64,000 nucleotides of DNA, taken from NCBI RefSeq assembly GCF_013761245.1, contig NZ_JACDUT010000011.1, forward strand, positions 40,717 to 104,716, given 5' to 3'. This DNA comes from Thermaerobacillus caldiproteolyticus. Its GTDB lineage: Bacteria > Bacillota > Bacilli > Bacillales > Anoxybacillaceae. Positions 25,613 through 34,587 of the stretch are shown here, piece by piece. The notes under the pieces are model-generated. The model saw nothing but the letters and a program-made list of their open reading frames with translations, ran no database searches and was not told the origin of the DNA. The position numbers were made by a program, and so were the translations under genes. How positions within the stretch are numbered: position 1 is the first letter of the stretch; the number at the start of each line of letters is the position of its first letter.

Positions 25613-25755
25613 CGCCATGGCCGTTTGGCAAGATTCTTATTATGTTCACGATGTTTGCGGGGAGAGTTGGGCCGTTGGCAATTGCTTATGCGGTGACATT
25701 ATATCGCGAACCGGATTTGTTCTGTTATCAAAAAGGGAAAATGATGATTGGTTGA
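25609..25755 (+). pseudogene. KtrB-type potassium channel subunit, C-terminal fragment
   Basis: The plus strand reads WPFGKILIMFTMFAGRVGPL, then AIAYAVTLYRE and KMMIG before a stop. The FGK-IIMF-MF-GR-GPL-IAYA pattern is the last transmembrane segment and tail of KtrB/TrkH-type potassium transporters. Only about 48 codons remain. The junction at 25609 with the GNAT fragment marks a deletion or inversion. It lies 160 bp before a c-di-AMP riboswitch, a regulator of potassium uptake. Confidence 0.6.
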
Positions 25756-25870
25756 GCTTAAAGCGTAAAATTCACGCAAGCATGAGAAAGAAACGAAAAT
25801 AAAAATAAAAGAGCGATAAAATAAGCCAATTCCTGCTTAATCCCTTCTTTTTGCTCCTTTACAACGATGA

Positions 25871-25898
25871 TTGAGGAGAGTAAGATATCAGCTATGAT
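25871..25898 (+). promoter_or_regulatory. Probable promoter of kimA leader
   Basis: TTGAGG and TATGAT are 16 bp apart, ending about 18 bp before the riboswitch. Confidence 0.4.
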
Positions 25899-25915
25899 TT
25901 ACCATTTATAGTATT

Positions 25916-26050
25916 AATTCGCTGAATCCATAATGGAGCGGGGGAACCATGTTGTAACGCGCGTTACTTGGGGTGAATCCGTAATGGAAGGGCTACTCTC
26001 ATAGTCCTAACCCGACAGCTAACCTCGTAAGCGTTTTGGGAGGGATGTGA
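25916..26050 (+). ncRNA. c-di-AMP riboswitch (ydaO/yuaA class)
   Basis: All class landmarks are present in order: CGCTGAATCC, GCGGGGGAACCA, TTGGGGTGAATCC, AGGGCTACTC, CCGACAGCTAACCTCGTAAG and the closing GGGAGGGA. The class binds c-di-AMP and stops expression of potassium and osmolyte uptake genes when the second messenger is high. The regulated gene here is the KimA-type transporter, as in B. subtilis. Confidence 0.95.
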
Positions 26051-26061
26051 AGGAATGTTTG

Positions 26062-26090
26062 ACCGTTGAGTACACCCTCAACGGTTTTTT
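26062..26090 (+). terminator. Expression-platform terminator of c-di-AMP riboswitch
   Basis: ACCGTTGAG (26062-26070) pairs with CTCAACGGT, followed by six T, between the aptamer and kimA. Confidence 0.9.
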
Positions 26091-26188
26091 ATGTTTTTCG
26101 AATGATTGTTTCAGAAAATGCAAAAAGATAATGAGAGACTGGTGTATGTTTAAAAAATTCCAAGCATCTAAAAAGAGGGGAAGGAACT

Positions 26189-28024
26189 ATGGCTTCTTTA
26201 AAGCGATTATTGATTGGTTCACCAATGGAAACGAAGCGATTGAAGCATGAGAAATTGCCGAAATGGAAGGCATTAGCTGTATTTTCTTCCGATGCGCTGT
26301 CATCTGTTGCTTATGCGACGGAAGAGATTTTATTAGTGCTCATGCTGTTAGGAACGAGCGTGTTCTTTTATTCATTGCCGATTGCCCTAGCGATTTTAGT
26401 GTTGTTATTGATTGTGACGCTATCTTATCGCCAAATTATTTACGCTTTTCCTTCAGGCGGTGGAGCGTACGTTGTAGCGAGAGACCATTTAAGCACGACG
26501 ACAAGTCTAGTCGCTGGTGCAGCCTTAATGATTGATTATATTCTTACAGTTGCTGTAAGCATTAGTTCAGGAGTAGCGGCGCTGACATCGGCTTTTCCCG
26601 GCTTGCTTCCTTGGAAAGTGGAAATTGCCGTTGCGCTTGTGTTGTTGTTGATGATTTTAAATTTGCGTGGGATTACAGAGTCAGCGACAGTGTTTGCGTA
26701 TCCAACGTATTTATTTATTCTATCCGTATTAGTGATGATTGCTGTTGGTGGATGGCAACTATGGCATGAGGGATGGCATGGTTTTAACTATAGAGAACAC
26801 GCTTCCGCTGAACATTTCTTCACATCGGGATACAGTATGTTCATTCTATTAAGAGCTTTTGCTTCTGGATGTTCGGCGATGACAGGGGTAGAAGCGATTA
26901 GTAATGGTGTTCCTGCGTTTAAGCCGGATAGTTCGAAAAACGCTGCAATTACGATGGGATGGATGTCTGTATTATTAGGGACGATGTTTTTAGGAATTAC
27001 GATTTTAGCCGCAGGATTCGGTGTGACACCGGTGGAGCATAAGACCGTGATTTCACAAATTGGCCACCATGTCTTTGGAAACAGTGTATTCTTTTATCTT
27101 TTTCAAATGGTTACGATGTTGATTTTAGTGTTAGCCGCCAATACAAGCTTTGCTGGATTCCCGCAACTTGCTTCGATTATTGCAAACGATCGATTTTTGC
27201 CAAGAAGTTTGGCGGCGCGAGGCGATCGGCTTGTATTTTCAAACGGAATTATTCTCCTCAGTGTGTTGGCGATTATTTTAATTATTGTGTTTCATAGTGA
27301 AACACATTCTCTCATTCCGTTATATGCGGTTGGCGTGTTTCTTTCTTTTACGATTGGACAAAGTGGAATGATTAAAAAAATATGGAAAGAAAAGAAAAGA
27401 CGGAATGTAGCAACATTGGCCATCATTATTACTGGAACGATTGTTACAGGATTAGTTACTGTCATTACGGTTATAGCAAAATTTACTCAAGGTGCTTGGT
27501 TAGTCATTATTGCGGTTCCGTTGCTAGTTATAATGTTTTATAAAATTCGTGACCATTATGAAAAACTCGGTGAGCAATTAAAACTGGATGAGCAGGAATG
27601 GAGACAGCGTGAAAAAGTCGTAAAACCGAAAGTGATTATACCAATTTCCGGAGTTAGTAAAGTTGTGGCTCAGTCGGTACAGTACGCAAGAAGTATTTCC
27701 AATGATATTACGGCTATCTCGGTTATTTTTCACGAAGAGGAAGAGAAAAAGCTGCGAGACAAATGGGAGAAGTTTTATCCAGACATTGAGTTAAAAGTGA
27801 TTTATTCACCATATCGAACGATTCTTTCTCCGATGTTGGATTATATTAACGATGTTGAAAAAGAAACAAAAGGCTCGCCAATCACTATCTTAATGCCACA
27901 GTTCATTGTGAAAAAATGGTGGCATACGTTATTGCATAATCAGACAGCGATTATTTTGCGATTCTTTTTGATTCTCAAAAAAGATATTGTCATTGCTACG
28001 TTGCCGTATCACTTGAAAAAATAA
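26189..28024 (+). CDS. kimA: High-affinity potassium importer KimA (YdaO)
   Basis: 611 residues, APC/KUP-like. Family marks include KWKALAVFSSDALSSVAYAT near residue 30, YAFPSGGGAYVVARDHL, TSFAGFPQLASIIANDRFLP and a C-terminal soluble region after about residue 455 (PKVIIPISGVSKVVAQSVQY) similar to the dimerising domain of KimA. About twelve membrane helices precede it. KimA is a K+/H+ symporter in the cell membrane. Transcription is controlled by the c-di-AMP riboswitch just upstream, and KimA activity is also known to be inhibited by c-di-AMP. ATG 26189 has GGGGAAGGAAC upstream. Confidence 0.93.
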   Translation: MASLKRLLIGSPMETKRLKHEKLPKWKALAVFSSDALSSVAYATEEILLVLMLLGTSVFFYSLPIALAILVLLLIVTLSYRQIIYAFPSGGGAYVVARDHLSTTTSLVAGAALMIDYILTVAVSISSGVAALTSAFPGLLPWKVEIAVALVLLLMILNLRGITESATVFAYPTYLFILSVLVMIAVGGWQLWHEGWHGFNYREHASAEHFFTSGYSMFILLRAFASGCSAMTGVEAISNGVPAFKPDSSKNAAITMGWMSVLLGTMFLGITILAAGFGVTPVEHKTVISQIGHHVFGNSVFFYLFQMVTMLILVLAANTSFAGFPQLASIIANDRFLPRSLAARGDRLVFSNGIILLSVLAIILIIVFHSETHSLIPLYAVGVFLSFTIGQSGMIKKIWKEKKRRNVATLAIIITGTIVTGLVTVITVIAKFTQGAWLVIIAVPLLVIMFYKIRDHYEKLGEQLKLDEQEWRQREKVVKPKVIIPISGVSKVVAQSVQYARSISNDITAISVIFHEEEEKKLRDKWEKFYPDIELKVIYSPYRTILSPMLDYINDVEKETKGSPITILMPQFIVKKWWHTLLHNQTAIILRFFLILKKDIVIATLPYHLKK

Positions 28025-28152
28025 AAAGGGAAATGTCGAAAGGAGAAGAAATATTTCCCCGGAAATCGATAAGCGTCGAAAATATGCAATAAATGTATAC
28101 GAGTTCCGCCTGCTTGCGATGTTGCATATAGTAACGCAGGGGGAACGGAACT

Positions 28153-28818
28153 ATGATGAAATATGTATCGATGTTGATGTTAGCGTTAGCCGTGAGTTTA
28201 GACAGTTTGAGTGTTGGTGTAACATATGGATTACGAAAAATGAAGTTTCCATTTCGCTCGATCATGGTCATTGCCCTATTGTCAGGGATAATGCTATTGT
28301 TTTCAATGTATGTTGGCACATTTTTGGTTTTAGTATTGCCAGTTCAAGTGGAACGATGGGCGGCAGCGTTCATTTTGATTGCGTTAGGCGTATGGGCGAT
28401 TTACAATGTTGTTAGGAAGCAAGAAGATGAAGATGAGAGTGTGGAACAACGTCTGATACCGCCAGCGCGTACGCGAATATGGAGACTTCGTCTGAATCGA
28501 TTTGGGATTGTAATTCAAATATTAAAAAGGCCATCCATGGCGGATCTTGACGGATCAGGTACTATCAGCATGAAAGAGGCGATGTTAATTGGTATCGCCT
28601 TATCTATGGATGCATTTGGAGCGGGCTTGAGTGCTTCCTTTTTAGGATATTCTCCGATTGTTCTTGCTGTATTGGTATCTATCATGAATATCGTTTTTAT
28701 TCGCTTTGGTCTGCGAACGGGATATAAATTTTCGAAAATAAAAGTGATGAAAAAAGCAACAATGATTCCAGGAACGATTTTAATTTGTCTCGGCATTGCG
28801 AAAATCTTTTTTAAGTAA
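28153..28818 (+). CDS. ytaF: Sporulation membrane protein YtaF (MntP-like)
   Basis: 221 residues. The halves carry the repeated motifs of this family, MLALAVSLDSLSVGVTYGLR at the start and IALSMDAFGAGLSASFLGYS in the second half, with six hydrophobic segments; the central loop (MADLDGSGTISMKEAMLIG) has an EF-hand-like acidic run that is characteristic of YtaF. Homologues are expressed in sporulation; the transported ion, if any, is not known, though the fold is shared with the manganese exporter MntP. ATG 28153 follows AGGGGGAAC. It ends at a terminator. Confidence 0.9.
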   Translation: MMKYVSMLMLALAVSLDSLSVGVTYGLRKMKFPFRSIMVIALLSGIMLLFSMYVGTFLVLVLPVQVERWAAAFILIALGVWAIYNVVRKQEDEDESVEQRLIPPARTRIWRLRLNRFGIVIQILKRPSMADLDGSGTISMKEAMLIGIALSMDAFGAGLSASFLGYSPIVLAVLVSIMNIVFIRFGLRTGYKFSKIKVMKKATMIPGTILICLGIAKIFFK

Positions 28819-28822
28819 GTTC

Positions 28823-28861
28823 AAAAAATCCTAAGGGTTACAATAACCTTTAGGATTTTTT
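28823..28861. terminator. Terminator after ytaF
   Basis: AAAAAATCCTAAGGGTT and AACCTTTAGGATTTTTT form a long symmetric hairpin that could act in both directions. Confidence 0.9.
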
Positions 28862-28926
28862 GAATCCTTTTCCATGGTTGATTCGTAAAAATCGATTGTA
28901 GGAAAAAGAATGAGGAGAGATGATAC

Positions 28927-29904
28927 ATGCTAAAAAAGCTATTGTCTAAATTGGGTGTGGGTTCTGCGAAAGTCAATCTTGTTTTACATCATCCTCATGT
29001 GCGACTTGGTGAGAAAATCGAGGGAGAGTTTTTTATTGAAGGGGGAGCAGTGGAACAGCATATTCGTAAATTAGATGTGGAATTGCATGTCATTGTTCAT
29101 GCCAATGGGCAAGAACGTCGTCAAACGGTTGCTGTTATTCCTGTTTCTCCATCATTTACGATCAAACCGGGAGAAAGAAAAGTATTACCATTTTCTTATG
29201 TGTTACCTACTCATTTGCCGATAACACGTTATGGCGTGGATTACATGTTAGTAACACGTCTTGATATTGCTGAAGGAGTCGATGCGTTAGACCGAGATGC
29301 GATTCGTATACTACCTCCGTTGCCGCTGGAAAAGCTGTTTTATGCGTTTGATAAGCTTGGATTTCGCGAAAAACCTACTTCAGGTAAAGTAACGGCATAT
29401 GGGCAAGAGTTCGAATTTTTCCCAACAGGTGCATTTAGAGAAATGGTTCAGGAAGTAGAATTTTTAGCTTTCTTAGAGGAAAGCGGCATTCGTTTGCATC
29501 TGGAAGTGGATGTGTTAAGCGGCTTATTCGGTTTCAGCGAAAGAGAATTAAAAAGAGAAGTTTTCTTTAGCTATGATGAAATCAATGATGTAGAAGGATT
29601 AACACAAAAGCTGCATATGCTGTTGCACGAAATGGTGCAACAACCTCAGTTATACGTCGGTTCGGTGCATGTTCCACATCATCCAGGTTATTATTCTCCG
29701 CATCATCCGGATTATCATCTTCACCCATCTCGACATCATGGACATGGAATGATGGGAGCGATCGGCGGATTTGCAGCGGGAATGCTTGCTGGCATGGTTG
29801 CAGAAGAACTGATAGAGGATGTAGTAGAAGATGCGTTTGACGTAGAAGATCATGTGGAAGACATTATGGATGATTGGTTTGACGGGGATGATGATATACT
29901 ATAA
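28927..29904 (+). CDS. spo0M: Sporulation-control protein Spo0M
   Basis: 325 residues of the Spo0M arrestin-like family. The first 250 residues have the paired beta-sandwich signature (SAKVNLVLHHPHVRLGEKIE, FTIKPGERKVLPFSYVLPTH, RYGVDYMLVTRLDIA). After residue 240 come a His/Pro/Tyr-rich stretch (HHPGYYSPHHPDYHLHPS), a Gly/Ala hydrophobic stretch (AIGGFAAGMLAGMVAEE) and an acidic C-terminus, longer than in B. subtilis Spo0M (about 258 residues). Spo0M influences entry into sporulation and cell division from the cytoplasm. It is transcribed alone and closed by a terminator. Confidence 0.92.
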   Translation: MLKKLLSKLGVGSAKVNLVLHHPHVRLGEKIEGEFFIEGGAVEQHIRKLDVELHVIVHANGQERRQTVAVIPVSPSFTIKPGERKVLPFSYVLPTHLPITRYGVDYMLVTRLDIAEGVDALDRDAIRILPPLPLEKLFYAFDKLGFREKPTSGKVTAYGQEFEFFPTGAFREMVQEVEFLAFLEESGIRLHLEVDVLSGLFGFSERELKREVFFSYDEINDVEGLTQKLHMLLHEMVQQPQLYVGSVHVPHHPGYYSPHHPDYHLHPSRHHGHGMMGAIGGFAAGMLAGMVAEELIEDVVEDAFDVEDHVEDIMDDWFDGDDDIL

Positions 29905-29909
29905 TTTGG

Positions 29910-29942
29910 AAAGACCTTCTCTCATGTGGAGGAGGTCTTTTT
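29910..29942 (+). terminator. Terminator after spo0M
   Basis: AAAGACCTTCTC pairs imperfectly with GGAGGAGGTCTTT, then TTT. Confidence 0.85.
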
Positions 29943-29997
29943 GGTGAGCTTTTTCTCCACTCGCGCATATAAAGTCAACGGTGATTCCCCCATTATG

Positions 29998-30520
29998 CAA
30001 GGAAGAGAAAAAATGCATGCGTATACTTATGGAACAACGCATGTTCACCGCCATTTAGCATGGCATGAAACATTCGAGTTGCACAAAAGCTAATGCATTC
30101 ACCAAAATGAAAAAGTCTGTTGGAAAAGTAGAGTGTCCAGCATTAAAATCCATTTATGTCATACGATTGAAGGATTGAAGACTAATTTGCGGGAGTTGTT
30201 ACCGTTTATTCCTGTGGCACCGATGTACGGGGAAGCGCGGGAATCACGGGATGAAAGCACATTATATGCTGATGACTTATTAGGTATTAGGATTTGCAAA
30301 AACAGCGGTACGGAATTATGCTGCAGCGATTACGGAGACGGCTACGCCGATGTTGAGAAAGACATTTTTAAAGCATTTGCTGAAGGCAATTGATACACAT
30401 GAAAAAGTGTTTCACTATATGCATGAACGAGGCTACTACCCAGCCTACGACTTGAATCAACTGCTTCATAACGATGTGCGCAATGCCAATAAGGCGATTT
30501 CTATGACATACGAACGATAA
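29998..30520 (+). pseudogene. CotF-family spore coat protein, decayed
   Basis: The C-terminal frame reads [18 protein letters not shown], then [19 protein letters not shown] and [12 protein letters not shown] before the stop at 30518-30520; these are hallmarks of CotF-type spore coat proteins. The upstream part lies in another frame ([17 protein letters not shown]) and is joined to less clear sequence back to about 30000. Loss of frame near 30290 and earlier shifts make it a pseudogene. Confidence 0.7.
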
Positions 30521-30569
30521 GAAGATAGTTCGATGAATCCCTAGGAGACAAGGGGATTCATCGAATGAC

Positions 30570-31139
30570 TCAAAAATCCAATAACCCGAGCTTGATGGCT
30601 TTGACGACCGCTCCGACCCGTGAGTCAACATCCAATTTTCGTAAAATCGAAGATACATGATGTTCGACTGTTCTTTTGCTGATGTTTAACAGCTCGCTGA
30701 TTTCTGCGTTTGTCCTATCCTCGGAAATGAATTGGAGAATTTTTAATTCTATTTTTGTGAGAGGGGTGTTATAATCGGATAATCGGTTCATTGGAAAAGA
30801 TTTGATTCCTAAATGGCTCTGCCGAATCGCATTGGCTAATTCAAAGACGGAATTTTCTTTTGTCACAAACGCATAGGCTCCAGCTTCGTAAGCAGCGCGA
30901 ATGTATTCGTCATAGGCATATCCTGATAAAATAACGACTTTACATGTTGGATATTTTTCGACTATTTTCTTTGTCCATTCAATTCCGTTATCGCTTTTCA
31001 TTCTTATATCCATGACAATGACATCAGGCTTGTGCTTGATTATTTCCTCCTCTAAGCGGTCGGGATGACAAATCGTATTTACAACCTCTAAAGCATCCTC
31101 ATTTTCTAACAATATGGTTGTATAGAGGCCAGCCAACAA
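30570..31139 (-). pseudogene. NarL/DegU-type response regulator, 5'-truncated
   Basis: 189 residues are open from a TTG. The receiver domain lacks its first strand and the paired acidic residues (it begins LAGLYTTILLENED, directly after an in-frame stop), but retains the phospho-acceptor in DVIVMDIRMKSDNGIEW and the conserved lysine in FVTKEN. The C-terminal LuxR-type helix-turn-helix is intact (NAEISELLNISKRTVEHHV). No histidine kinase gene lies nearby. Upstream sequence turns into an argS fragment, so the 5' end was removed by rearrangement. It might still make a DNA-binding protein that cannot be phosphorylated normally. Confidence 0.7.
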
Positions 31140-31164
31140 AATCGAGCTGCTATTCTACTTCCAG

Positions 31165-31360
31165 TACATCTTTCTACAGCACAAGTATACGAATTGGTTG
31201 AAATTCCTAAACATGCTTCTTGCGGAGATTTAGTATTTTCTTGCTTTACACTGCGAAAAGAGCTTTAAAAGTCCCTTACTTTCACCGCCGCATCGAAGAG
31301 CTTGCTGTAAAAATAAATGATCCATTATTTGAATATGAGGAGAATTTCGTTAGTCTGAAG
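31165..31360 (+). pseudogene. Arginyl-tRNA synthetase N-terminal fragment
   Basis: The plus strand gives AQVYELVEIPKHASCGDLVF, then SCFTLRKEL, a frame change, and RRIEELAVKINDPLFE. This matches residues about 22-78 of the intact ArgS at 41527-43215 (QQAYELIETPKYASHGDLAF ... EEFAVKMNDPLFE). It is a broken second argS, divergent in sequence rather than a recent duplicate. Confidence 0.75.
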
Positions 31361-31379
31361 AGATTCCTGTTTTTCTCCC

Positions 31380-31413
31380 GACACGTTAGCGAATGCTAAG
31401 TGTCTTTTTTCTT
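31380..31413 (+). terminator. Terminator upstream of ssuE operon
   Basis: GACACGTTAGC pairs with GCTAAGTGTC, followed by six T. It isolates the operon from the decayed region. Confidence 0.85.
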
Positions 31414-31420
31414 TTGGATA

Positions 31421-31482
31421 TTGACAATAAATGGGCACGATGATATGATTACAAGCATAAAACATACTAATCCAATAGGATT
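31421..31482 (+). promoter_or_regulatory. Promoter and candidate sulfur operator of ssuE operon
   Basis: TTGACA (31421-31426) and TATGAT (31444-31449) have a 17-bp spacer. The palindrome AATCC-AATA-GGATT (31469-31482) lies just downstream of the start region; its shape recalls sites of the cysteine-metabolism repressor CymR, but I cannot confirm that. Confidence 0.7.
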
Positions 31483-31522
31483 TATATGTTATTAGACCTG
31501 ACTGTAGGAAGGGGAATTTTAT

Positions 31523-32083
31523 ATGGGGAAAGCAGTCATTATCAACGGGAGTCCTTCTCTAGCATCAAGACTCAACGGAATTATTCAATACGTAGAACAA
31601 CGGTTGTCGCAAGAGGGCATTGAAATTGAGCACATCCGAGTTGCGGAATTGCCCGCGGAGGATTTAATCAAAGCCAAATTCGACAGCGAAGCTATTCTGC
31701 ATGCTAACAAAAAGGTGGAGGAAGCGGAGGCGATCATCATCGCGAGTCCGGTGTATAAAGCGGCGTATACGGGAGTATTGAAGACCTATCTCGATTTGCT
31801 TCCGCAAAAAGGGTTATCAGGAAAAGTCATTCTTCCGCTGTTTATCGGAGGAACGATCGCCCATCTTTTGTCCATCGACTATGCATTGAAACCGGTGTTA
31901 TCCGCATTGGGCAGCAGGCACATTCTTGGCGGGGTGTATGCGGTCGATACTTGGATAACCCGAAATGAACAAGAAGGCTACAATCTATCAGAAGATTTGA
32001 TCCACAGATTAGATAAAGCGTCCACGGAATTTGCTGAAGAAATCAAACGAAGAACGGGATTATCGCTAGAAAGAGTCGAGTAA
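31523..32083 (+). CDS. ssuE: NADPH-dependent FMN reductase, SsuE type
   Basis: 186 residues of the flavodoxin-like NADPH:FMN reductase family: AVIINGSPSLASRLNGIIQY (phosphate-binding loop), AIIIASPVYKAAYTGVLKTY (the SPVYKASYTG signature of SsuE), LPLFIGGTIAHLLSIDYALK and ILGGVYAVDTWI. It supplies reduced FMN to two-component monooxygenases. It is the first gene of the operon, after a consensus promoter and GGAAGGGG site, and its partners SfnG and the SfnB-like enzyme follow. It could also serve the S-box-controlled monooxygenases at 3.1-6.7 kb, which lack a reductase. Confidence 0.92.
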   Translation: MGKAVIINGSPSLASRLNGIIQYVEQRLSQEGIEIEHIRVAELPAEDLIKAKFDSEAILHANKKVEEAEAIIIASPVYKAAYTGVLKTYLDLLPQKGLSGKVILPLFIGGTIAHLLSIDYALKPVLSALGSRHILGGVYAVDTWITRNEQEGYNLSEDLIHRLDKASTEFAEEIKRRTGLSLERVE

Positions 32084-32253
32084 AACAGGCAGCATCTTCA
32101 TTGCAACAAGATAAAAGAAGCACACCTACTAGTCAACTCAATGCACCTATTCCGATTCCACTCAGATGATGCTTTTATCCGTTCCAATTATTCCTTAAAT
32201 AGCAGAGGGACTTCCCCTTTGTCTATAAATAAATCTAAACAGAGGTGAAAAAT

Positions 32254-33327
32254 ATGTCTTTGAAGTTCGCTTATTGGGTACCCAATGTCAGCGGAGGATT
32301 GGTCATTTCCAAGATCCCTCAAAAGACAGGATGGTCCTTTGAAGACAATGCTAGGTATGCCCAAATTGCTGAGGAAGCCGGATTTGAATATGCATTGCTG
32401 CAGACCAGGTTTATTGCAAGCTACGGTGCGGAAAATCAACTGGAGGCCATCACGTTGGCATCAGCTTTAGCGACGGTAACCAAGAGAATAAAATTGATTT
32501 CGGCTGTTCTTCCCGGCTTGTGGCATCCGGGGACGGTAGCCAAAATGATCTCTACCATTGACCAAATCAGCCATGGACGTGCTGCGATTAATGTAGTGAG
32601 CGGGTGGTTTAAAGGAGAATTTCACGCGTACGGCGAGCCTTGGCTGGATCACGACGAAAGATATCGTAGATCCGAAGAATTTATCAGTGTGCTTCGAAAA
32701 TTGTGGACTGAGGAGGAAACCCATTTTCGCGGTGATTTTTACCGAATTAACGGTGCCCCTCTAAAGCCAAAACCATATAACGTTCCGGAGATTTTCCAAG
32801 GAGGCAATTCCTCCGCCGCCAGAAAGATGGCATCCAGAGTATCTGACTGGTATTTCATGAACGGAAATACCATTGATGGCCTTAAAGCGCAAATCGATGA
32901 GGTGAAATCGCTGGCGGCTGCAAACAACCGTAAGCTGAAATTTGGCGTCAACGCGTTTGTTATCGTGCGGGACACGGAAGAGGAAGCTAAGCAGGTGCTT
33001 CGCGACATCATTGCATACGCGGATGACGAAGCTGTGGAAGGTTTCCGCAGCCAAGTGCGCTTTGCCGGCAAAGCCTCTCCAGAAAGAGAAGGCATGTGGG
33101 CTCATTCGGATTTTAACGATTTGGTCCAATACAACGACGGTTTCAAAACCGGATTGATCGGTACGGCGGAACAGGTGGCGGACCGCATTATCGAACTCAA
33201 AAAAATCGGTGTCGATCTCATTTTGACCGGATTCCTCCATTATGACGAAGACATCCAATTATTCGGCGAAAAAGTGATTCCGTTGGTTCGTGAAAAGGAA
33301 GCAGCGTTAAACGTGGATGTCGTATAA
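32254..33327 (+). CDS. sfnG: FMNH2-dependent dimethylsulfone monooxygenase, SfnG type
   Basis: 357 residues from ATG 32254 (AGAGGTG site); an in-frame GTG at 32245 overlaps that site. LLM-class beta-barrel with the SfnG pattern: SLKFAYWVPNVSGGLVISKI at the start, TLASALATVTKRIKLISAVL, AAINVVSGWFKGEFHAYGEP, PEIFQGGNSSAARKMAS and VDLILTGFLHYDEDI. SfnG converts dimethylsulfone to methanesulfinate with reduced FMN and O2, allowing sulfur recovery. The alkanesulfonate monooxygenase SsuD is a close relative, but the N-terminal WVPNVSGGLV block favours SfnG. The reductase SsuE precedes it. Confidence 0.88.
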   Translation: MSLKFAYWVPNVSGGLVISKIPQKTGWSFEDNARYAQIAEEAGFEYALLQTRFIASYGAENQLEAITLASALATVTKRIKLISAVLPGLWHPGTVAKMISTIDQISHGRAAINVVSGWFKGEFHAYGEPWLDHDERYRRSEEFISVLRKLWTEEETHFRGDFYRINGAPLKPKPYNVPEIFQGGNSSAARKMASRVSDWYFMNGNTIDGLKAQIDEVKSLAAANNRKLKFGVNAFVIVRDTEEEAKQVLRDIIAYADDEAVEGFRSQVRFAGKASPEREGMWAHSDFNDLVQYNDGFKTGLIGTAEQVADRIIELKKIGVDLILTGFLHYDEDIQLFGEKVIPLVREKEAALNVDVV

Positions 33328-33355
33328 AAAATTACTTACAAAGGAGATTGTGAAT

Positions 33356-34561
33356 ATGAGCGTAACAGTGAATAGCTCGAGCGTACAGCCGAATTATGAA
33401 GCGCTGCGAGAAGAAATCCGCGCCATTGTGGAGAAAGTCATTAAACCGAATGCCGACATCATCGACAGAGACGGCATTTTCCCTAAACAAAATCTTCAAG
33501 TGCTTGCTGAAACAGGATGGAATGGTGTATTGATTCCTGAACGATGGGACGGACGCGGTCTGGATCATGTCGCTTTTGCCATAGCTGCGGAAGAGATCGC
33601 CAGAGGCTGCCCTTCCACATCACTCGTTTACGTCATGCATGTAGGTGCTGCTCAAACCATCTCACTGTACGGAAACGACGATCAAAAGGAGCGCTGGCTG
33701 AAGCCGATCCGCCAAGGGCTTATCGGCACCTATTCCACGAGCGAAAAAGCGACGGGAGGTCACTGGTGGTTCAATTTAAGCGAAGCTTCCCGCGATGGAG
33801 AATACTACATTCTCAATGCGGAAAAATCGTTTACCACCAGCTCTGGTCAAGCAGATTTTTATGTCTTTCAGACCCGTTCGCCAGGAGCACAGACACCAAC
33901 GGATGTCAGTTTTTTCATTGTGGACGGGAAGTTGCCGGGAATTAAGCCGGGAGTATGGGAAGCTCTGGGGGTTCGGGGAAATCACAGCGGTCCGATTACC
34001 TATGAAGGCGTCCGTGTTCATCAAAGGGACAAACTTGGGAAAGAGGGCCAGGGAAGAGAAATATTAGAGAGCGGCGTTTCTCCCATCTATTTGATCGGAC
34101 TTGGCTCTACTTGGCTTGGCGTTGCGGAAGCAGCCTTGGAAGCGGCAACCTCATACGTAAAAGGGACGATTCATCGCGATTTCAACAAACGTCTTGCGGA
34201 TTACCAAGTGATCCGCCAACAATTAGCCGAGGTGAAGGTTTTGATTGATAGCCTGAAGCCGTGGCAATATTCATTGGCCAAACAGTTGGACGAGCTGCAG
34301 GCACAGGGCAAACCGCAAGTTGAGCTGCTTTTGCCGCTTGTCGAATTCAAAATTCATGCATCGGAAGTCGCCAATAAAGCGACAAAGGCCGCACTGGATG
34401 TCACAGGCGGTTACGGATATAAGCGGGGAGTATTTGAGCGGTTGTTTAGAGATGCCCGCGCCGGTATTGCTATGGGGCCTTCCAACAATATTGCTCGTGA
34501 ATGGATAGGAAAAGCTCTTGTTGGTTTGCCTCTCGAACTTTGGTATGAAGGCGGAGATTAA
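33356..34561 (+). CDS. SfnB-type sulfur-acquisition oxidoreductase
   Basis: 401 residues from ATG 33356, preceded by AAAGGAGATTG. Acyl-CoA dehydrogenase fold: N-terminal helices with NADIIDRDGIFPKQNLQV, the flavin-binding loop STSEKATGGHWWFNLSE, the beta domain PGVWEALGVRGNHSGPITY, and the C-terminal helix ALDVTGGYGYKRGVFERLFR. Members next to SfnG and Ssu genes are annotated as sulfur-acquisition oxidoreductases and probably are reduced-flavin-dependent oxygenases. It is related in fold, but not closely in sequence, to the enzyme at 5512-6726. A weak terminator follows. Confidence 0.83.
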   Translation: MSVTVNSSSVQPNYEALREEIRAIVEKVIKPNADIIDRDGIFPKQNLQVLAETGWNGVLIPERWDGRGLDHVAFAIAAEEIARGCPSTSLVYVMHVGAAQTISLYGNDDQKERWLKPIRQGLIGTYSTSEKATGGHWWFNLSEASRDGEYYILNAEKSFTTSSGQADFYVFQTRSPGAQTPTDVSFFIVDGKLPGIKPGVWEALGVRGNHSGPITYEGVRVHQRDKLGKEGQGREILESGVSPIYLIGLGSTWLGVAEAALEAATSYVKGTIHRDFNKRLADYQVIRQQLAEVKVLIDSLKPWQYSLAKQLDELQAQGKPQVELLLPLVEFKIHASEVANKATKAALDVTGGYGYKRGVFERLFRDARAGIAMGPSNNIAREWIGKALVGLPLELWYEGGD

Positions 34562-34587
34562 AACCTAACACATATGGTTGAGTTCAG

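Noticed and set aside
26047..26250. Open frame overlapping the c-di-AMP riboswitch terminator
   Set aside because: It runs through the expression platform and into kimA in another frame; clearly a shadow.
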